A stretch of 64,000 nt of DNA from an uncultured Lachnospiraceae bacterium (GTDB lineage: Bacteria; Bacillota; Clostridia; Lachnospirales; Lachnospiraceae): NCBI GenBank assembly GCA_905197485.1, contig CAJJYZ010000002.1, positions 28,688 to 92,687 on the forward strand, written 5' to 3'. A program made the position numbers and the translations under genes. Shown here piece by piece: positions 1 to 9,479 of this stretch. The notes beneath the pieces are model-generated. The model was given only the letters and a program-made list of their open reading frames with translations. It was not told the origin of the DNA and did not search any database. Position 1 is the first letter of the stretch; each line of letters opens with the position of its first letter.

Positions 1-763
1 TAGAGCCGGATGGTTGCGACATTCCAACCGTATCTCCTTTTTTCAGTGGAATCCATGTAGTTGTTTTAATCGGATAACTATTCGTATTTTGAATCTGCTG
101 AACCAAAACAGAGTTATTGTTTACCGATAAAGTTGTATTTGTCCATGTAGATGTCGCTTCTACTTTTGCCCAACAGTTTTTTGGAGCTGTAAAAGCATTT
201 CTATATGTTCCTATAATTTTCCCGTAATGAGGAAATCCAACAGAAGATTCAGACAGATACTGATTTATTTCACTCATTGCCATTAATGTTTTAAAAGCCG
301 GCTCTACACCTACCACATTTAATCCATTCAACTCTACTACATACAGTATCATTTCATGTTTCAATGCACCGGAACGGATATTCCCCGTTGTTGGTGTCGG
401 TGCTACCGGTGTAGAGTACGTCGGACTTCCTTGCAGAACTGCAAGTTCTATGGATTCTATTCCGGTTCCACTGTTCTTTCGATATCTTGCAATAATGGCA
501 TCCTTTCTTCGCATGCCCTGAGAACCGTTATTAATCGTAACATTCTCATAAGTTCCCGGTTTAATCCGCCAGTGTACGCCCTGCATCACTAATTCTCCAT
601 CACTGATTCTGACCGAGTTATTCGATATCAGCGTGGCTTTCGCTTTCTCCCCGACACCAAGGACATAGTCTTCCACGCCCACAACACCTTGTTGGAAGCC
701 TCCAACATCATTGGATGTGATATGATTGCGCCCCTGATATCCTGTTACAATCTCAATCGACAT
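1..763 (-). CDS. Phage tail/baseplate protein, partial (3' end off window)
   Basis: An open frame starts at ATG 763, three bases after the stop of the preceding tail gene, with an AGGAG site about 11 bases upstream. It stays open to base 1, giving 254 codons without a stop. It begins MSIEIVTGYQGRNHIT. The N-terminal 110 residues resemble proteins found after the Gp37-like gene in Clostridia siphoviruses, probably baseplate or receptor-binding parts; no named domain is recognised with certainty. The Thr/Pro-rich stretch near residue 125 (VAPTPTTG) looks like a linker to a second domain. The position after Dit and Gp37-like genes supports a role at the tail tip. Confidence 0.75.
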   Translation of the reverse strand, partial: MSIEIVTGYQGRNHITSNDVGGFQQGVVGVEDYVLGVGEKAKATLISNNSVRISDGELVMQGVHWRIKPGTYENVTINNGSQGMRRKDAIIARYRKNSGTGIESIELAVLQGSPTYSTPVAPTPTTGNIRSGALKHEMILYVVELNGLNVVGVEPAFKTLMAMSEINQYLSESSVGFPHYGKIIGTYRNAFTAPKNCWAKVEATSTWTNTTLSVNNNSVLVQQIQNTNSYPIKTTTWIPLKKGDTVGMSQPSGS

Positions 764-766
764 GTT

Positions 767-1765
767 CTAATCATCTCCTTCAATTTTGTATTCTATTTTT
801 TCTGTGCCTTCGGAAAATGTATATATCTTTCCAATAACCGGTTTCCTAACTGTAATTCCTGTAATATAATCTCTTCCGGCAATAATATCTCCAATTTCAT
901 ACTCTTCTTCAATCCCATCCTTCACAGAAGGCTTAAATGTCTTAGAATTCATCCGCTCTTTCAAGCGCTCTTTTCCTTTTTCTATAAGCTCTTGTTCCTC
1001 CGCACTGCTATAATCGTAAACCTCTGTGTTTTCTTCAATTCCGGTATAATATTTTTCTTCACCAATTATGCCATTTTTCTGTATGTACAAATGCTTAACG
1101 ATTCGGTCTTTTAATTCCCCTTTTCCAAGACAGATAAGATGATTGACACCATTTTTCTTTTCATTTGCTACAAAATTTAACTGACAATCCTGAGACAGCT
1201 CCATACTCTCTGTAAAATCTTTGATTGGAACAATTTCCACTCGGACATAACCGGGTTCTTTACTATTCTTCATATAAGAAAGTGAGACACGGTGATTGAT
1301 AGAACTTAATAGTTTTTCAATTCCATCAAGAAGTGTTACATATCTCTCAAACTGAAATCTTTGTATTTCTACTTTCTCCACCATATCCACCACTGAAAAT
1401 AAATCAGAAAGTCCCTGCTCTTCTATTAGATTTCTTACAACTTCATCCACATCTCCAGATACAATCCGATAGTCTTCCCCTTTTTTCGGTTCAATCACCT
1501 TTTTCTCTAATATCCCACGAAAGGTATTTCCCCTTGCAAAAATCATATCTTGAGAAGTCCTGCTTTCCATTTCTTTTATAATGCCGCCAAACTCTGTTCT
1601 TGGAATATATATCAAGCTATCAAATGTCATTTCTTTCTTCCAGTTACGAACTTTCGTCTGAATTTCAAAATCATTATCAGTCCCTATATCAATATCTGCT
1701 TCCACTCCATCAAGATATCCGATTTCCACTCCATTCTTATCTGCCAGCATTATTCTCGAATCCAT
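767..1765 (-). CDS. Siphovirus Gp37-like tail protein
   Basis: A 332-residue protein that fits the siphovirus ReqiPepy6 Gp37-like family, a tail-tip protein that usually follows the distal tail protein and may belong to the baseplate or Tal complex. The N-terminus (ADKNGVEIGYLDG) and the central region with many charged beta-type segments match my memory of the family; there is no signal peptide or membrane segment. It overlaps the upstream Dit-like gene by 16 bases, so the two are probably translationally coupled. Function rests on family resemblance and gene order; no catalytic residues can be assigned. Confidence 0.75.
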   Translation of the reverse strand: MDSRIMLADKNGVEIGYLDGVEADIDIGTDNDFEIQTKVRNWKKEMTFDSLIYIPRTEFGGIIKEMESRTSQDMIFARGNTFRGILEKKVIEPKKGEDYRIVSGDVDEVVRNLIEEQGLSDLFSVVDMVEKVEIQRFQFERYVTLLDGIEKLLSSINHRVSLSYMKNSKEPGYVRVEIVPIKDFTESMELSQDCQLNFVANEKKNGVNHLICLGKGELKDRIVKHLYIQKNGIIGEEKYYTGIEENTEVYDYSSAEEQELIEKGKERLKERMNSKTFKPSVKDGIEEEYEIGDIIAGRDYITGITVRKPVIGKIYTFSEGTEKIEYKIEGDD

Positions 1766-2595
1766 TTTGGTTCACTCCTCTCTGATAAAAGTATGATATC
1801 AAACCCAAAATCTCCCGACCAATTTACTGCGACTTCTCCCGGAGGGATTAATTCGAACACACTTTGTTCGAATCCACGATTGTTAAACTCATTCACCTGT
1901 GTTCCATTCGCCATCGTTCGGATAACGCTACGTGTCTTACTGTCAATGGTTAAATATTCATTTTCCTCTACCGTTGTATTGACAGCATACGTGTGTCCTC
2001 CAATAATTATCATCGGATTCATTACAGGTCCATAAAAAATCATCTGGAAGTGTGACGCTGCATAATGGTCGTTTTGTAAAACAGAGATTCCTTTCTGGTC
2101 TCCTGTGAAATCATAAGAAAAATCATACGGAAAATCCAAATATTGATTACTTCCACTTTCGTCATACTTCTGGAAGGATTGTTTGCTCTTTGTAATCCAA
2201 AATGGGTTTTCTGTTACAAGAGAAATTTCATTGTCGAGCATATCACAGTCATACTCCCAATCCGACTTTGCAGAAGCGTAAATATAGCAGCTCAAAAACT
2301 GATTCCCCACATATAGTTTACCCGGAGTCCGATTCAAAATGTCTTTTTCCGTTGCCTCGCAGAATCGGTTGATTGCATCGTAATACTGCACTTCATTGGA
2401 AGAAGAGATAGAGAGCGTTAATTTTTTCGTTTGAACTCCCCGCTTAAATTTTGTAATTCTTCCGCCATAATCTCCATAAATTTCACTCTCATACTCCCAC
2501 TGAAAGTCAAATAAGTCTCCCGTCTGTAGACGGTAAGGTCTCTTAAGTAAGTCAAGTTTCACACCTTCATTACTCTCATAATAAATTTTCATCAT
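1750..2595 (-). CDS. Distal tail protein (Dit-like, phage tail family)
   Basis: A 281-residue protein directly after the tape measure gene, overlapping its stop by ATGA. The N-terminal half (FDFQWEYE, GGRITKFKRGVQ, KLTLSI) has the beta-rich pattern of Dit proteins of Gram-positive siphoviruses, which form the hexameric hub joining the tail tube to the baseplate. The C-terminal half contains an aromatic NPFW segment followed by a galectin-like beta region, as in longer Dit proteins. ATG 2595 and ATG 2592 are both possible starts. Gene order tape measure, Dit, Gp37-like supports the call. Confidence 0.82.
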   Translation of the reverse strand: MMKIYYESNEGVKLDLLKRPYRLQTGDLFDFQWEYESEIYGDYGGRITKFKRGVQTKKLTLSISSSNEVQYYDAINRFCEATEKDILNRTPGKLYVGNQFLSCYIYASAKSDWEYDCDMLDNEISLVTENPFWITKSKQSFQKYDESGSNQYLDFPYDFSYDFTGDQKGISVLQNDHYAASHFQMIFYGPVMNPMIIIGGHTYAVNTTVEENEYLTIDSKTRSVIRTMANGTQVNEFNNRGFEQSVFELIPPGEVAVNWSGDFGFDIILLSERSEPKWIRE

Positions 2596-5500
2596 GCTCT
2601 TACCGCCTCCCTTACCAAACGGAATAGTTCTCTTTCTCTTGCTTGAATTGTCATCCCTTCCAGACCGCTCGTGATATCTGCCGCTACATAATGGCTGAAC
2701 GCCTTTGCAAGCCTTAAAATATCCGTTTCCTGAAGCCCTACTTTTACATGGGATAACTTTTCTTCCAAATCTCCTGCTATAAATTCATGTACAATCTTCA
2801 TTGTCATACTGGAACCAATCATCGCCTTCTCTGAAGACATCGCAGCACGCATCCTTCCAAGCTGATATTGCACATCCAATCCCGAAAGGACCGTATCGGA
2901 AAGTTCCTTTGAAGCTTTCTTTGTTTCCGGAATCATTTTCCTTAACCCAATCGGGAGACCAACTCCGGCAAACTCTCCAAGTTCTGTTGTTTCTTTGGAG
3001 GGCGAATTGATTCTCAATGTTCTCTTAATCGCCGACAATGCACTAGAAGCCAAACTCTTTGCGGCGCTTACTGCACTGTTAATTGCGCTAGAAATACCTC
3101 CACCAAATCCAGCGCCAAAATTATAACCCGCGCTTGATGCATCGACAGATTCTAATCCTTTCTTTGCCGCATTCGCAATTGTCTTTCCAGAAGAAGTAGA
3201 GTTTTTATTTGTTTTTGACACCCCGCTTGCATAGTTTTTTCCAAAGTTCTGACCTGTCCCACTTGGATTTACAGCCCCGGCGCCAGTTTTTGCCGCGTTT
3301 GCAATCGTCTGCCCGCTTGACGTTAAAATTCCCCTTGTTCCTGAAATTCCACCCGAGAGTAATCTTCCAAATACCGAACCTTCTTTTGTTGGATTCACAG
3401 CTCCTGCACCCGCTTTGGCGGCATTGGCAATCATGCTGCCAGTCCCGCTTAGCACAGCTTTCATGGCAGAAATACCGCCATTTAAAAGTGTACCAAACGT
3501 ATTCCCTACACCAGTAGGATTCACTGAACCCGCTCCTGCTTTCGCCGCATTCGCATTACTTTCTCCTGCAATTCTTGAATTCTCGGTTTGAGAAGAAACA
3601 CCAAGTCCGAAAAACTGCATCGCAGATGCACCAACCTGAACAAGACCTTCTGTCAATCCTCCTCCGGAAAACTTCCCAAGAAACTCTGTGATAAAACTAT
3701 CTGCTTTTGACAACGGGTCCTCTTTCCCCTGTTCCAATCCTTCTGAAGCTCCCGGCCATACTTGTGCAAAGATATCCCTTACCGCCTGTGATGGACTATG
3801 TACCTGCAATGCTTCTCGCAAGCTTTCCAGAAAAGCGTCTACACCTTCTTTTGCCGGGTCCGAAAGGTTTTCAAATCCCTCCAAACCTTGTAATGCGCCA
3901 TACCATGCCTGAGACCAAGTTTCGGCTGTCTTCTCATCCAATCCAGAAAATCCATTGATAAAACTTTCTACACTCTTTTTGGATTCCGCATCTAGTTTCC
4001 CAGACATATTCGCCTGTGCTAATGCTGATATCATTGCTGCACTTGCTTCCGGTCCGATATCCTGAATACCTTGAGCAATTCCACCAGGCAATTTATTGAA
4101 TTCAGAGATAGAGTTTACCGCCGCTCTCGCCATATCTTGATAAACGCTGTCTGCGACCTGCACAGACCCATTTTGAATCAACTGCAGATTCTCTATAAAA
4201 CTGTTTGCCTGGTCATACATCTGTTGTCTTGTTTCATTAGATGCTTTCAGAGCCTCTGCATTATAAGTCTGATATGATGTTACAAGCGCCGTCATTGCCG
4301 CCTCAATCTTCGCAGTTTCTCCGGAAGCCATCGCCTCCGCCAGCGCATTGTAATTGTTCACTTCATTCGATAAAGAACTTAACGTATCTTTTGCAGCACT
4401 CATTGCGTTACTTGCTTTTTCTTGCCCTTCTTTTGCCGCTTTCAGTGCATCTTGAGCATCAAAAAGTTTTTGTGCATATAGACCGGTTTCATCTCCACCA
4501 TTCTTCATAACTTCATCATAAAGTTTTTGTGCCTCTGCAACCTTTTTCGTAGCAGACTCCACTTTCTCATTTTGCTCCTCCAGCGTTTTTGCAGACTCCT
4601 TATATGCATCCATTGCCTTAGAGGTCTTCTCATAAGCCTGTGCCATTTCTTCCTGCATACTACTGAGAAGCGCTTCCGCTTTCTTCTGTACGATTAATTC
4701 TTTAATCTTAGAAATGGTTTCCTCATAATTCTGAATAACGCCATCTGTCATGGAAATTTCTACACCGAGTGCATTTGCCAGCTGACCGGTAATTACCTTC
4801 GCGCGTTCTTCGTAACCGGCTTTTACTCGCCCGTTCTGGTCTGTAATTCCCTGAAGCTCTTCCACTAAAGATGAATAGCCCGAATATTCTCTATCAATAG
4901 ACTGTACCGATTCTTCGCGCGCATCACGTTCTGCATGTAATGTCTCTATCGTTTCATTCGATACATCAATCGCCTTCTTCTGCTCCTCTGTTAGTCCCCA
5001 CGTTGCTTCTGACGCATTGTCACTCATCAGAACATAAGCTCCCAGCCCAACTGTAAGAGCCCCAACCGCAGTTGCCAGAAGTGTAATCGGATTTACCGCC
5101 ATAACTGCATTCCAAGCTGTCTGTGCTGCCGTCGCAAGAGAGACTTTTCCCGTTAAAAGCCCAACAGCCGCCTGACCTGTTGTAAGTGTCGCATTAGAAA
5201 TAACCCCTTGTGCCGTACAAGCCATTTGAACTACATTGTACGCATCGACTGCGGCAGAAGCTGTTTTCCATGCTTTGCCCATGCCGCTTATTACATTTAC
5301 GATTCCATTAACCGAACGGTATCCCTTGAGTGCTGTGTATCCGGCAATCGCAATTGGAACGAATGTATCCAAATTCTCTGAGACCGTTTTCACTCCCTTT
5401 GCAAGCGGCGGTAATACTGCCTTGCCGAGATTTAACCCTGCCGATGCAATATTTTTCAATGGAGTAATCACTTGCTTGGCTGCCGGGCTCATATCTTCCA

Positions 5501-6671
5501 ATTCCCCTACGAACTCTTCAACCATCTCCCCGGCTTCTTTTACCGCTCCTTGAAATCCACCGCGTTCAAAGGCTCCTGATAGCCTATCTACCGCTTTAAT
5601 TCCTTTTTCTGCTGCCTCTTTTAGCGGAGTCTCCAACTCTTCATATACCTGGATACCAAGCGTTTCCAGCCCACCGCCAAGTTCTTCCAAAGCGCCTTTC
5701 AAGTTATCCTGCATGGTTTCAGCCATTTTCTGCGCTGTCCCATCGGCAGCATTAATTTCTTGTACCAGCTTATTAAAATCGCTTTCTCCGGCATTCACAA
5801 TCGCAAGTAAACCGGACATTGCCTCTTGACCTGCAAGAGAAGCTGCATAACTTGCTTTCTGACTATCATCCAGTTCCGCAAACCTGTCTCTCAATGTTCC
5901 AATCACTTCTATCAAAGGCTTCATCGTACCATCTGTATTTGTAACACTGATTCCAAGTTCCTTCATAGCCACCGCCGCATCTTCCGGTGGTTTCACAAGT
6001 CTTGTCAGCATTGCCCGAAGCGCTGTTCCTGCCTGCTCTCCCTTGATTCCGGCATTTGCCATCAATCCAATTGCCACAGCTGTATCCTCAATAGAATACT
6101 TCATAGAGCCTGCGATTGGTGCAACGTATTTGAATGTCTGTCCCATCATGCCTACATTGGTATTGGAGCTGGATGCAGCCTTTGCAAGGACATCTGCAAA
6201 ATGGGCGCTATCACTCGCTTGAAGACCAAATGCCGTCAATGCATCTGTTACAATATCTGACACTAGAGCAAGGTCTTCTCCTGATGCGGCTGCCAGGTTC
6301 ATGACACCTTCAATTCCATTCAGCATGTCCGTTGTCTTCCATCCGGCCATCGCCATGTATTCAAATGCCGCCGCAGATTCCGATGCAGAGAACTTCGTCT
6401 TTGCGCCCATCTCTTTTGCCTTTTCGGTCAACGTGGTAAGTTCATCCCCCGTCGTTCCGGATATCGCTGCAACTTTGGACATTCCCTGTTCGAAATTTGC
6501 ACCGGTTACAACTGCGGCTGTACCGGCTGCGGCAACCGCTGTAGTTGCTATTTTTGTTGCCTTCGCTACCGCACCAAATCCTTTTTGTGCAATCCCAGGT
6601 AATCGAGATAATCCGCTTTCTATCCCGGAACTGTCTAAATCCGTCTCAATTACAACCTTTCCATCTGCCAT
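2592..6671 (-). CDS. Phage tail tape measure protein
   Basis: A 1359-residue protein, by far the largest in the prophage. Residues about 50-330 match the PhageMin_Tail/TP901 core (TGANFEQGMSKVAAISG, AMAGWKTTDML). A hydrophobic helix lies near 527-549 (NPITLLATAVGAL), and a long Lys/Glu/Ala-rich coiled coil at about 590-770. Four copies of a roughly 42-residue Ala/Gly-rich repeat (ANAAKxGAGxVNP) lie at about 1035-1200. The protein sets tail length inside the tube and is ejected with the DNA. It sits between the tail chaperone-like genes and Dit, as expected. No frameshift or truncation is seen. Confidence 0.96.
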   Translation of the reverse strand: MADGKVVIETDLDSSGIESGLSRLPGIAQKGFGAVAKATKIATTAVAAAGTAAVVTGANFEQGMSKVAAISGTTGDELTTLTEKAKEMGAKTKFSASESAAAFEYMAMAGWKTTDMLNGIEGVMNLAAASGEDLALVSDIVTDALTAFGLQASDSAHFADVLAKAASSSNTNVGMMGQTFKYVAPIAGSMKYSIEDTAVAIGLMANAGIKGEQAGTALRAMLTRLVKPPEDAAVAMKELGISVTNTDGTMKPLIEVIGTLRDRFAELDDSQKASYAASLAGQEAMSGLLAIVNAGESDFNKLVQEINAADGTAQKMAETMQDNLKGALEELGGGLETLGIQVYEELETPLKEAAEKGIKAVDRLSGAFERGGFQGAVKEAGEMVEEFVGELEDMSPAAKQVITPLKNIASAGLNLGKAVLPPLAKGVKTVSENLDTFVPIAIAGYTALKGYRSVNGIVNVISGMGKAWKTASAAVDAYNVVQMACTAQGVISNATLTTGQAAVGLLTGKVSLATAAQTAWNAVMAVNPITLLATAVGALTVGLGAYVLMSDNASEATWGLTEEQKKAIDVSNETIETLHAERDAREESVQSIDREYSGYSSLVEELQGITDQNGRVKAGYEERAKVITGQLANALGVEISMTDGVIQNYEETISKIKELIVQKKAEALLSSMQEEMAQAYEKTSKAMDAYKESAKTLEEQNEKVESATKKVAEAQKLYDEVMKNGGDETGLYAQKLFDAQDALKAAKEGQEKASNAMSAAKDTLSSLSNEVNNYNALAEAMASGETAKIEAAMTALVTSYQTYNAEALKASNETRQQMYDQANSFIENLQLIQNGSVQVADSVYQDMARAAVNSISEFNKLPGGIAQGIQDIGPEASAAMISALAQANMSGKLDAESKKSVESFINGFSGLDEKTAETWSQAWYGALQGLEGFENLSDPAKEGVDAFLESLREALQVHSPSQAVRDIFAQVWPGASEGLEQGKEDPLSKADSFITEFLGKFSGGGLTEGLVQVGASAMQFFGLGVSSQTENSRIAGESNANAAKAGAGSVNPTGVGNTFGTLLNGGISAMKAVLSGTGSMIANAAKAGAGAVNPTKEGSVFGRLLSGGISGTRGILTSSGQTIANAAKTGAGAVNPSGTGQNFGKNYASGVSKTNKNSTSSGKTIANAAKKGLESVDASSAGYNFGAGFGGGISSAINSAVSAAKSLASSALSAIKRTLRINSPSKETTELGEFAGVGLPIGLRKMIPETKKASKELSDTVLSGLDVQYQLGRMRAAMSSEKAMIGSSMTMKIVHEFIAGDLEEKLSHVKVGLQETDILRLAKAFSHYVAADITSGLEGMTIQARERELFRLVREAVRA

Positions 6672-6729
6672 GCTTTCGCTCTCACCTACCTTTTATCTGG
6701 AAACCGACTCTTATCTTTATACAAATTCA

Positions 6730-7095
6730 TTATTTTCTGCCTTTATGCCGATGATGAAACTGTTTCTTTTTACCTTCGTCTAAGTATTTCCTTCCTCTGT
6801 CATCCAGAGTTCTTCTCTGTCTTACCGCCTCATCCACCAATGCCTCAAAAGCATCTAAGTGTGTATTCAGGTTATATTTCTCTCCGCATACCTGAATACC
6901 AGTTCCTTCACCGAATACATCATCAATACAAGTACGAACCGCTTCGCACTGCTTTTTGATGGATGAAGAGAACTTCTCTTCTTCTCCAATTCCATTCAAC
7001 GTTTCCATGACCTTCTCAAAAGCATCTTCATACTTTTGGGCTGTTTCCATATCGAATAAATCAAATTCGAATTCTTTTCCATTCATCACTAACAT
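6730..7095 (-). CDS. DUF6673-like phage tail-region protein
   Basis: A 121-residue acidic protein between Gp15 and the tape measure gene, the position usually held by tail assembly chaperones. It begins MLVMNGKEFEFDLFDMETA and ends in a basic tail (KKKQFHHRHKGRK). I place it in the DUF6673 type from memory; function is inferred from position only. Its ATG overlaps the stop of Gp15 by 7 bases. An AGGAG site 8 bases before the first ATG supports the start at 7095 rather than the internal ATG. Confidence 0.72.
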   Translation of the reverse strand: MLVMNGKEFEFDLFDMETAQKYEDAFEKVMETLNGIGEEEKFSSSIKKQCEAVRTCIDDVFGEGTGIQVCGEKYNLNTHLDAFEALVDEAVRQRRTLDDRGRKYLDEGKKKQFHHRHKGRK

Positions 7096-7706
7096 TCTTC
7101 TTTCTCCTGCCTCTCTAAAAATCTTGAGATATCTTCTCCATTTAAAAGCGCTTGAATAAACTCTTCATCCCGCTCTTCCTCATACTTCGAAATCTTATAA
7201 TATCGCTGCATGGCTTCCAGAAACTTCTTACGTTCCTTCGAGATTCCCTCCGTATTCGTATCAATCACACGATACTGCATAATCTGAGATAAACGAACTT
7301 CCTCACCCAAATCATCCAGAAGAGCTCGAAATAACCACCAATGAAGTGATTCTATCTTCAATAAATCAATCCCATATCTCGCCTTGAACGCCGACCAGAT
7401 TAAAAGGTCATCTTCTTCAAAATCAAAAGGAAGATTACTGTTAATTCCAAGCACCTTATTGGACGGTTTATATGGCTTCTCTCTTTTTCCACAATTAACA
7501 AACCAATTCAAAGCTGTAATCGCTTCCTCGATGTCCTTTGGAAGCACATCAAAAATACTCTGTAGCGCCTGCAACATCGTTATTCCACTATCTTCTCCGG
7601 AATTCAGCGTACGGTCATAAGCTAAAATGACGCGGAAATCCGTATGAATCGGATATTCCACGCCACCAATCTTTAAAGATTCCGGAAGTCCATCTAAGAA
7701 AATCAT
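7089..7706 (-). CDS. Bacteriophage Gp15-family protein
   Basis: A 205-residue protein of the Bacteriophage Gp15 family (Listeria A118 Gp15 type), found between the major tail protein and tape measure in many Firmicutes siphoviruses. Family hallmarks are the N-terminal YPIHTDFRVIL segment, a central GINSNLPFDFEEDD, and WWLFRALLDDL, where the aromatic run is typical. It probably acts in tail assembly; the biochemical role is not established. It overlaps the next gene by 7 bases, without a slippery heptamer that would suggest a programmed frameshift. Confidence 0.85.
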   Translation of the reverse strand: MIFLDGLPESLKIGGVEYPIHTDFRVILAYDRTLNSGEDSGITMLQALQSIFDVLPKDIEEAITALNWFVNCGKREKPYKPSNKVLGINSNLPFDFEEDDLLIWSAFKARYGIDLLKIESLHWWLFRALLDDLGEEVRLSQIMQYRVIDTNTEGISKERKKFLEAMQRYYKISKYEEERDEEFIQALLNGEDISRFLERQEKEEC

Positions 7707-7776
7707 ACGTTTTCTTCCTTCCTCGTTCTACGTTTCCACCCAGTACAGGAAGCTTTCTCCCGAACTGGCAGATTCA

Positions 7777-8283
7777 TTACTTTTTCAGCACTACACTTGT
7801 TCCCGCTGTAAATTTCTTTGTTGTCGTATCAAAATTTCCTTCTTCCCAATCACCAATTCCAAGAAGGTTTCCGGAACCCTTTAATTCTCCATCGTTATCT
7901 TCAAAAGCAGATACTTCTACCGCGACCCTTCTCTTTCGAGCTGGGAATCCTTTTTCCCCTTTATTTCCAGACAAATCTACACGGATATATTCTGTTTCTG
8001 CGTCGTCTCCCGTAAGTTCCTTCCGACCAATATTTGCGATAAATGAAACTGCTGCCTGAGATTCAATCATATCCATCTCAAACGGAGCCGTCCAATCATA
8101 TCCCTTAATTGACTTGGAAGCCGACTTATCTCCTACATAACGTCTGGAGCCCGTCTGTGCGGACGGTGAATCATCAATCTTTGTAAAGCCGGTGTTCATA
8201 AGCTCAAACGACTCCATATCACTTGTTTTTACATTGATGTAATCCGCTTCCTGATATCTCTGCTTAATTCCTTTTACTGCCAT
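7777..8283 (-). CDS. Phage major tail tube protein
   Basis: A 168-residue protein with the size and position of a siphovirus tail tube subunit. It begins MAVKGIKQRYQEADYINV and contains SIKGYDWTAPFEMDMI and GSGNLLGIGDWEEGNFD, patterns seen in major tail proteins of Clostridia and Listeria phages. It would polymerise around the tape measure protein to form the non-contractile tube. It overlaps the upstream gene by 10 bases and is followed by a gap of 70 bases before Gp15, often seen where the abundant tail protein is expressed more strongly. Confidence 0.85.
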   Translation of the reverse strand: MAVKGIKQRYQEADYINVKTSDMESFELMNTGFTKIDDSPSAQTGSRRYVGDKSASKSIKGYDWTAPFEMDMIESQAAVSFIANIGRKELTGDDAETEYIRVDLSGNKGEKGFPARKRRVAVEVSAFEDNDGELKGSGNLLGIGDWEEGNFDTTTKKFTAGTSVVLKK

Positions 8284-8726
8284 GTTTCTTCTCCTTTACT
8301 TTGATAATACTGAAATTCACACTGAATCTGATACTGCGCCTTTGTCTCAGTCGCATCCATCAGATACCCTTGTGTAGTTGCCTTGATGCACTTCGCATCC
8401 TTTCCTTCCGATAGTTTCGGAAGATTCCCACTTCTTGTACAAGATTCCAACCATTCGGAAAATGCCTCATAGAACTTCGATGTATCAATGTTCTCCACAT
8501 CCTCATAAGCTTCCCTGGAAGCAAAATAAAACGATACGCGCCGGATGGTATCTCCGTTCACATACCGCTTCACAATCGGCTCTGACGGCACAATCTGTAC
8601 CGTATAAGAGCCTGTATTTTCTTCCAGCTTTTCCATTCCAACCGTTGGCGGAAACATCTGGTCAAATTCTTGTAACACCGGACAGTTATCCCTAATAAAC
8701 GTCCGAATACTCTCAATGACACTCAT
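8274..8726 (-). CDS. Minor capsid / tail terminator-like protein
   Basis: The frame is open from 8744, but the start at ATG 8726 (MSVIESIRTFIRDNC) fits better: it overlaps the upstream gene by 4 bases and removes a non-homologous MWRESK extension. The product is about 150 residues. In phages of this gene order the protein just before the tail tube gene is usually the tail terminator or completion protein. The domain LEENTGSYTVQIVPSEPIVKRY and the C-terminal QIQCEFQYYQ match a family annotated as phage minor capsid protein. Function is by position and family resemblance. Confidence 0.7.
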   Translation of the reverse strand: MSVIESIRTFIRDNCPVLQEFDQMFPPTVGMEKLEENTGSYTVQIVPSEPIVKRYVNGDTIRRVSFYFASREAYEDVENIDTSKFYEAFSEWLESCTRSGNLPKLSEGKDAKCIKATTQGYLMDATETKAQYQIQCEFQYYQSKGEETWQ

Positions 8727-9067
8727 CTTGCTTTCCCTCCACAAAACTTTGCAGTAGACTGTACAATTTCTTTTCCTCTATCCTGCCACATCCGTTTGTC
8801 CCATAGTTTGCCAGCCATCGGAGCTTTACTGCGATTCTTTCCCGCATTCTCATAATACTGCCTTCTGGAATATGGCTGCGGATATGTGATGCGATTGGTC
8901 TGTTCAATTGCTGTCTGCTCCATTTTCCCACTCAGATGAGGTACATATGGTACAGACAATCTTCTGACCTCATGGGTGAAAAACCTTTGCCCTTCCCCAT
9001 TTTTATTCAACTTTCGTTTTAACAGAATCTTATCTGATGAGTCTATCTGTATCTTTACACTTGTCAT
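8723..9067 (-). CDS. Phage minor capsid protein (Minor_capsid_2-like)
   Basis: A 114-residue basic protein (SVPYVPHLSGKMEQTA, YENAGKNRSKAPMAGKLWDKRMW) with the pattern of the Minor_capsid_2 family, head-tail joining proteins of HK97-like tail components. The YVPxLSGxL-type motif and GxLWDxRMW are what I recognise. Start at ATG 9067 overlaps the stop of the upstream gene by one base. It lies in the connector block between capsid and tail tube genes. Confidence 0.8.
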   Translation of the reverse strand: MTSVKIQIDSSDKILLKRKLNKNGEGQRFFTHEVRRLSVPYVPHLSGKMEQTAIEQTNRITYPQPYSRRQYYENAGKNRSKAPMAGKLWDKRMWQDRGKEIVQSTAKFCGGKAR

Positions 9068-9477
9068 TATGCAGCTCCTCCAATCCGAAGGTGTGGAATC
9101 CCTCCAAAACGATTATCCGACCAGCTATTCACAATTCCGAATACGTATCCCTTCTTTTCTAAATCTGCGGAAGAACAGATAGTTTCCAATTCACATTCCC
9201 CTTTTACGAAGATATCTTGATTTTCTACCGTCCAATAGTATTCTTTTTCCGATTCCGTAAGATTACGATACTGCTGCGGTGAAACATAACCTGTCAGCTC
9301 CTCTTTTGGAATCCGTATCTTGTAGACATCCGCACTTTGAACACCTTTTTCCTGCACCACAATCTTTTGGTCTGTGTACCAATAAATATCCGGGATGAAG
9401 TACCGGACATATTCAGAATGCCCGGTCTCCAAATTTAGCTTTCTATGATATAATGTCATACTTGCATTCGTAATCAT
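9067..9477 (-). CDS. DUF6751-like head-closure protein
   Basis: A 136-residue protein (MITNASMTLYHRKLN at the start, KKGYVFGIVNSWSDNRFGG near the end). It fits the DUF6751/minor capsid type found at the head-closure position in Lachnospiraceae prophages. No catalytic residues; it probably forms part of the head-tail interface (Ad2/stopper position). It lies two bases after the upstream connector gene and overlaps the next one by one base, so it belongs to a tightly packed morphogenesis operon. Confidence 0.72.
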   Translation of the reverse strand: MITNASMTLYHRKLNLETGHSEYVRYFIPDIYWYTDQKIVVQEKGVQSADVYKIRIPKEELTGYVSPQQYRNLTESEKEYYWTVENQDIFVKGECELETICSSADLEKKGYVFGIVNSWSDNRFGGIPHLRIGGAA

Positions 9478-9479
9478 CC

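Noticed and set aside
5236..6783. Long plus-strand open frames opposite the tape measure gene
   Set aside because: They are antisense shadows of a well-supported coding gene with Ala/Gly-rich codons and have no ribosome sites.
7089..7095. Programmed frameshift between Gp15 and the next gene, as in tail chaperones
   Set aside because: The overlap is a normal stop/start overlap; no slippery heptamer is seen and the second gene has its own ribosome site.
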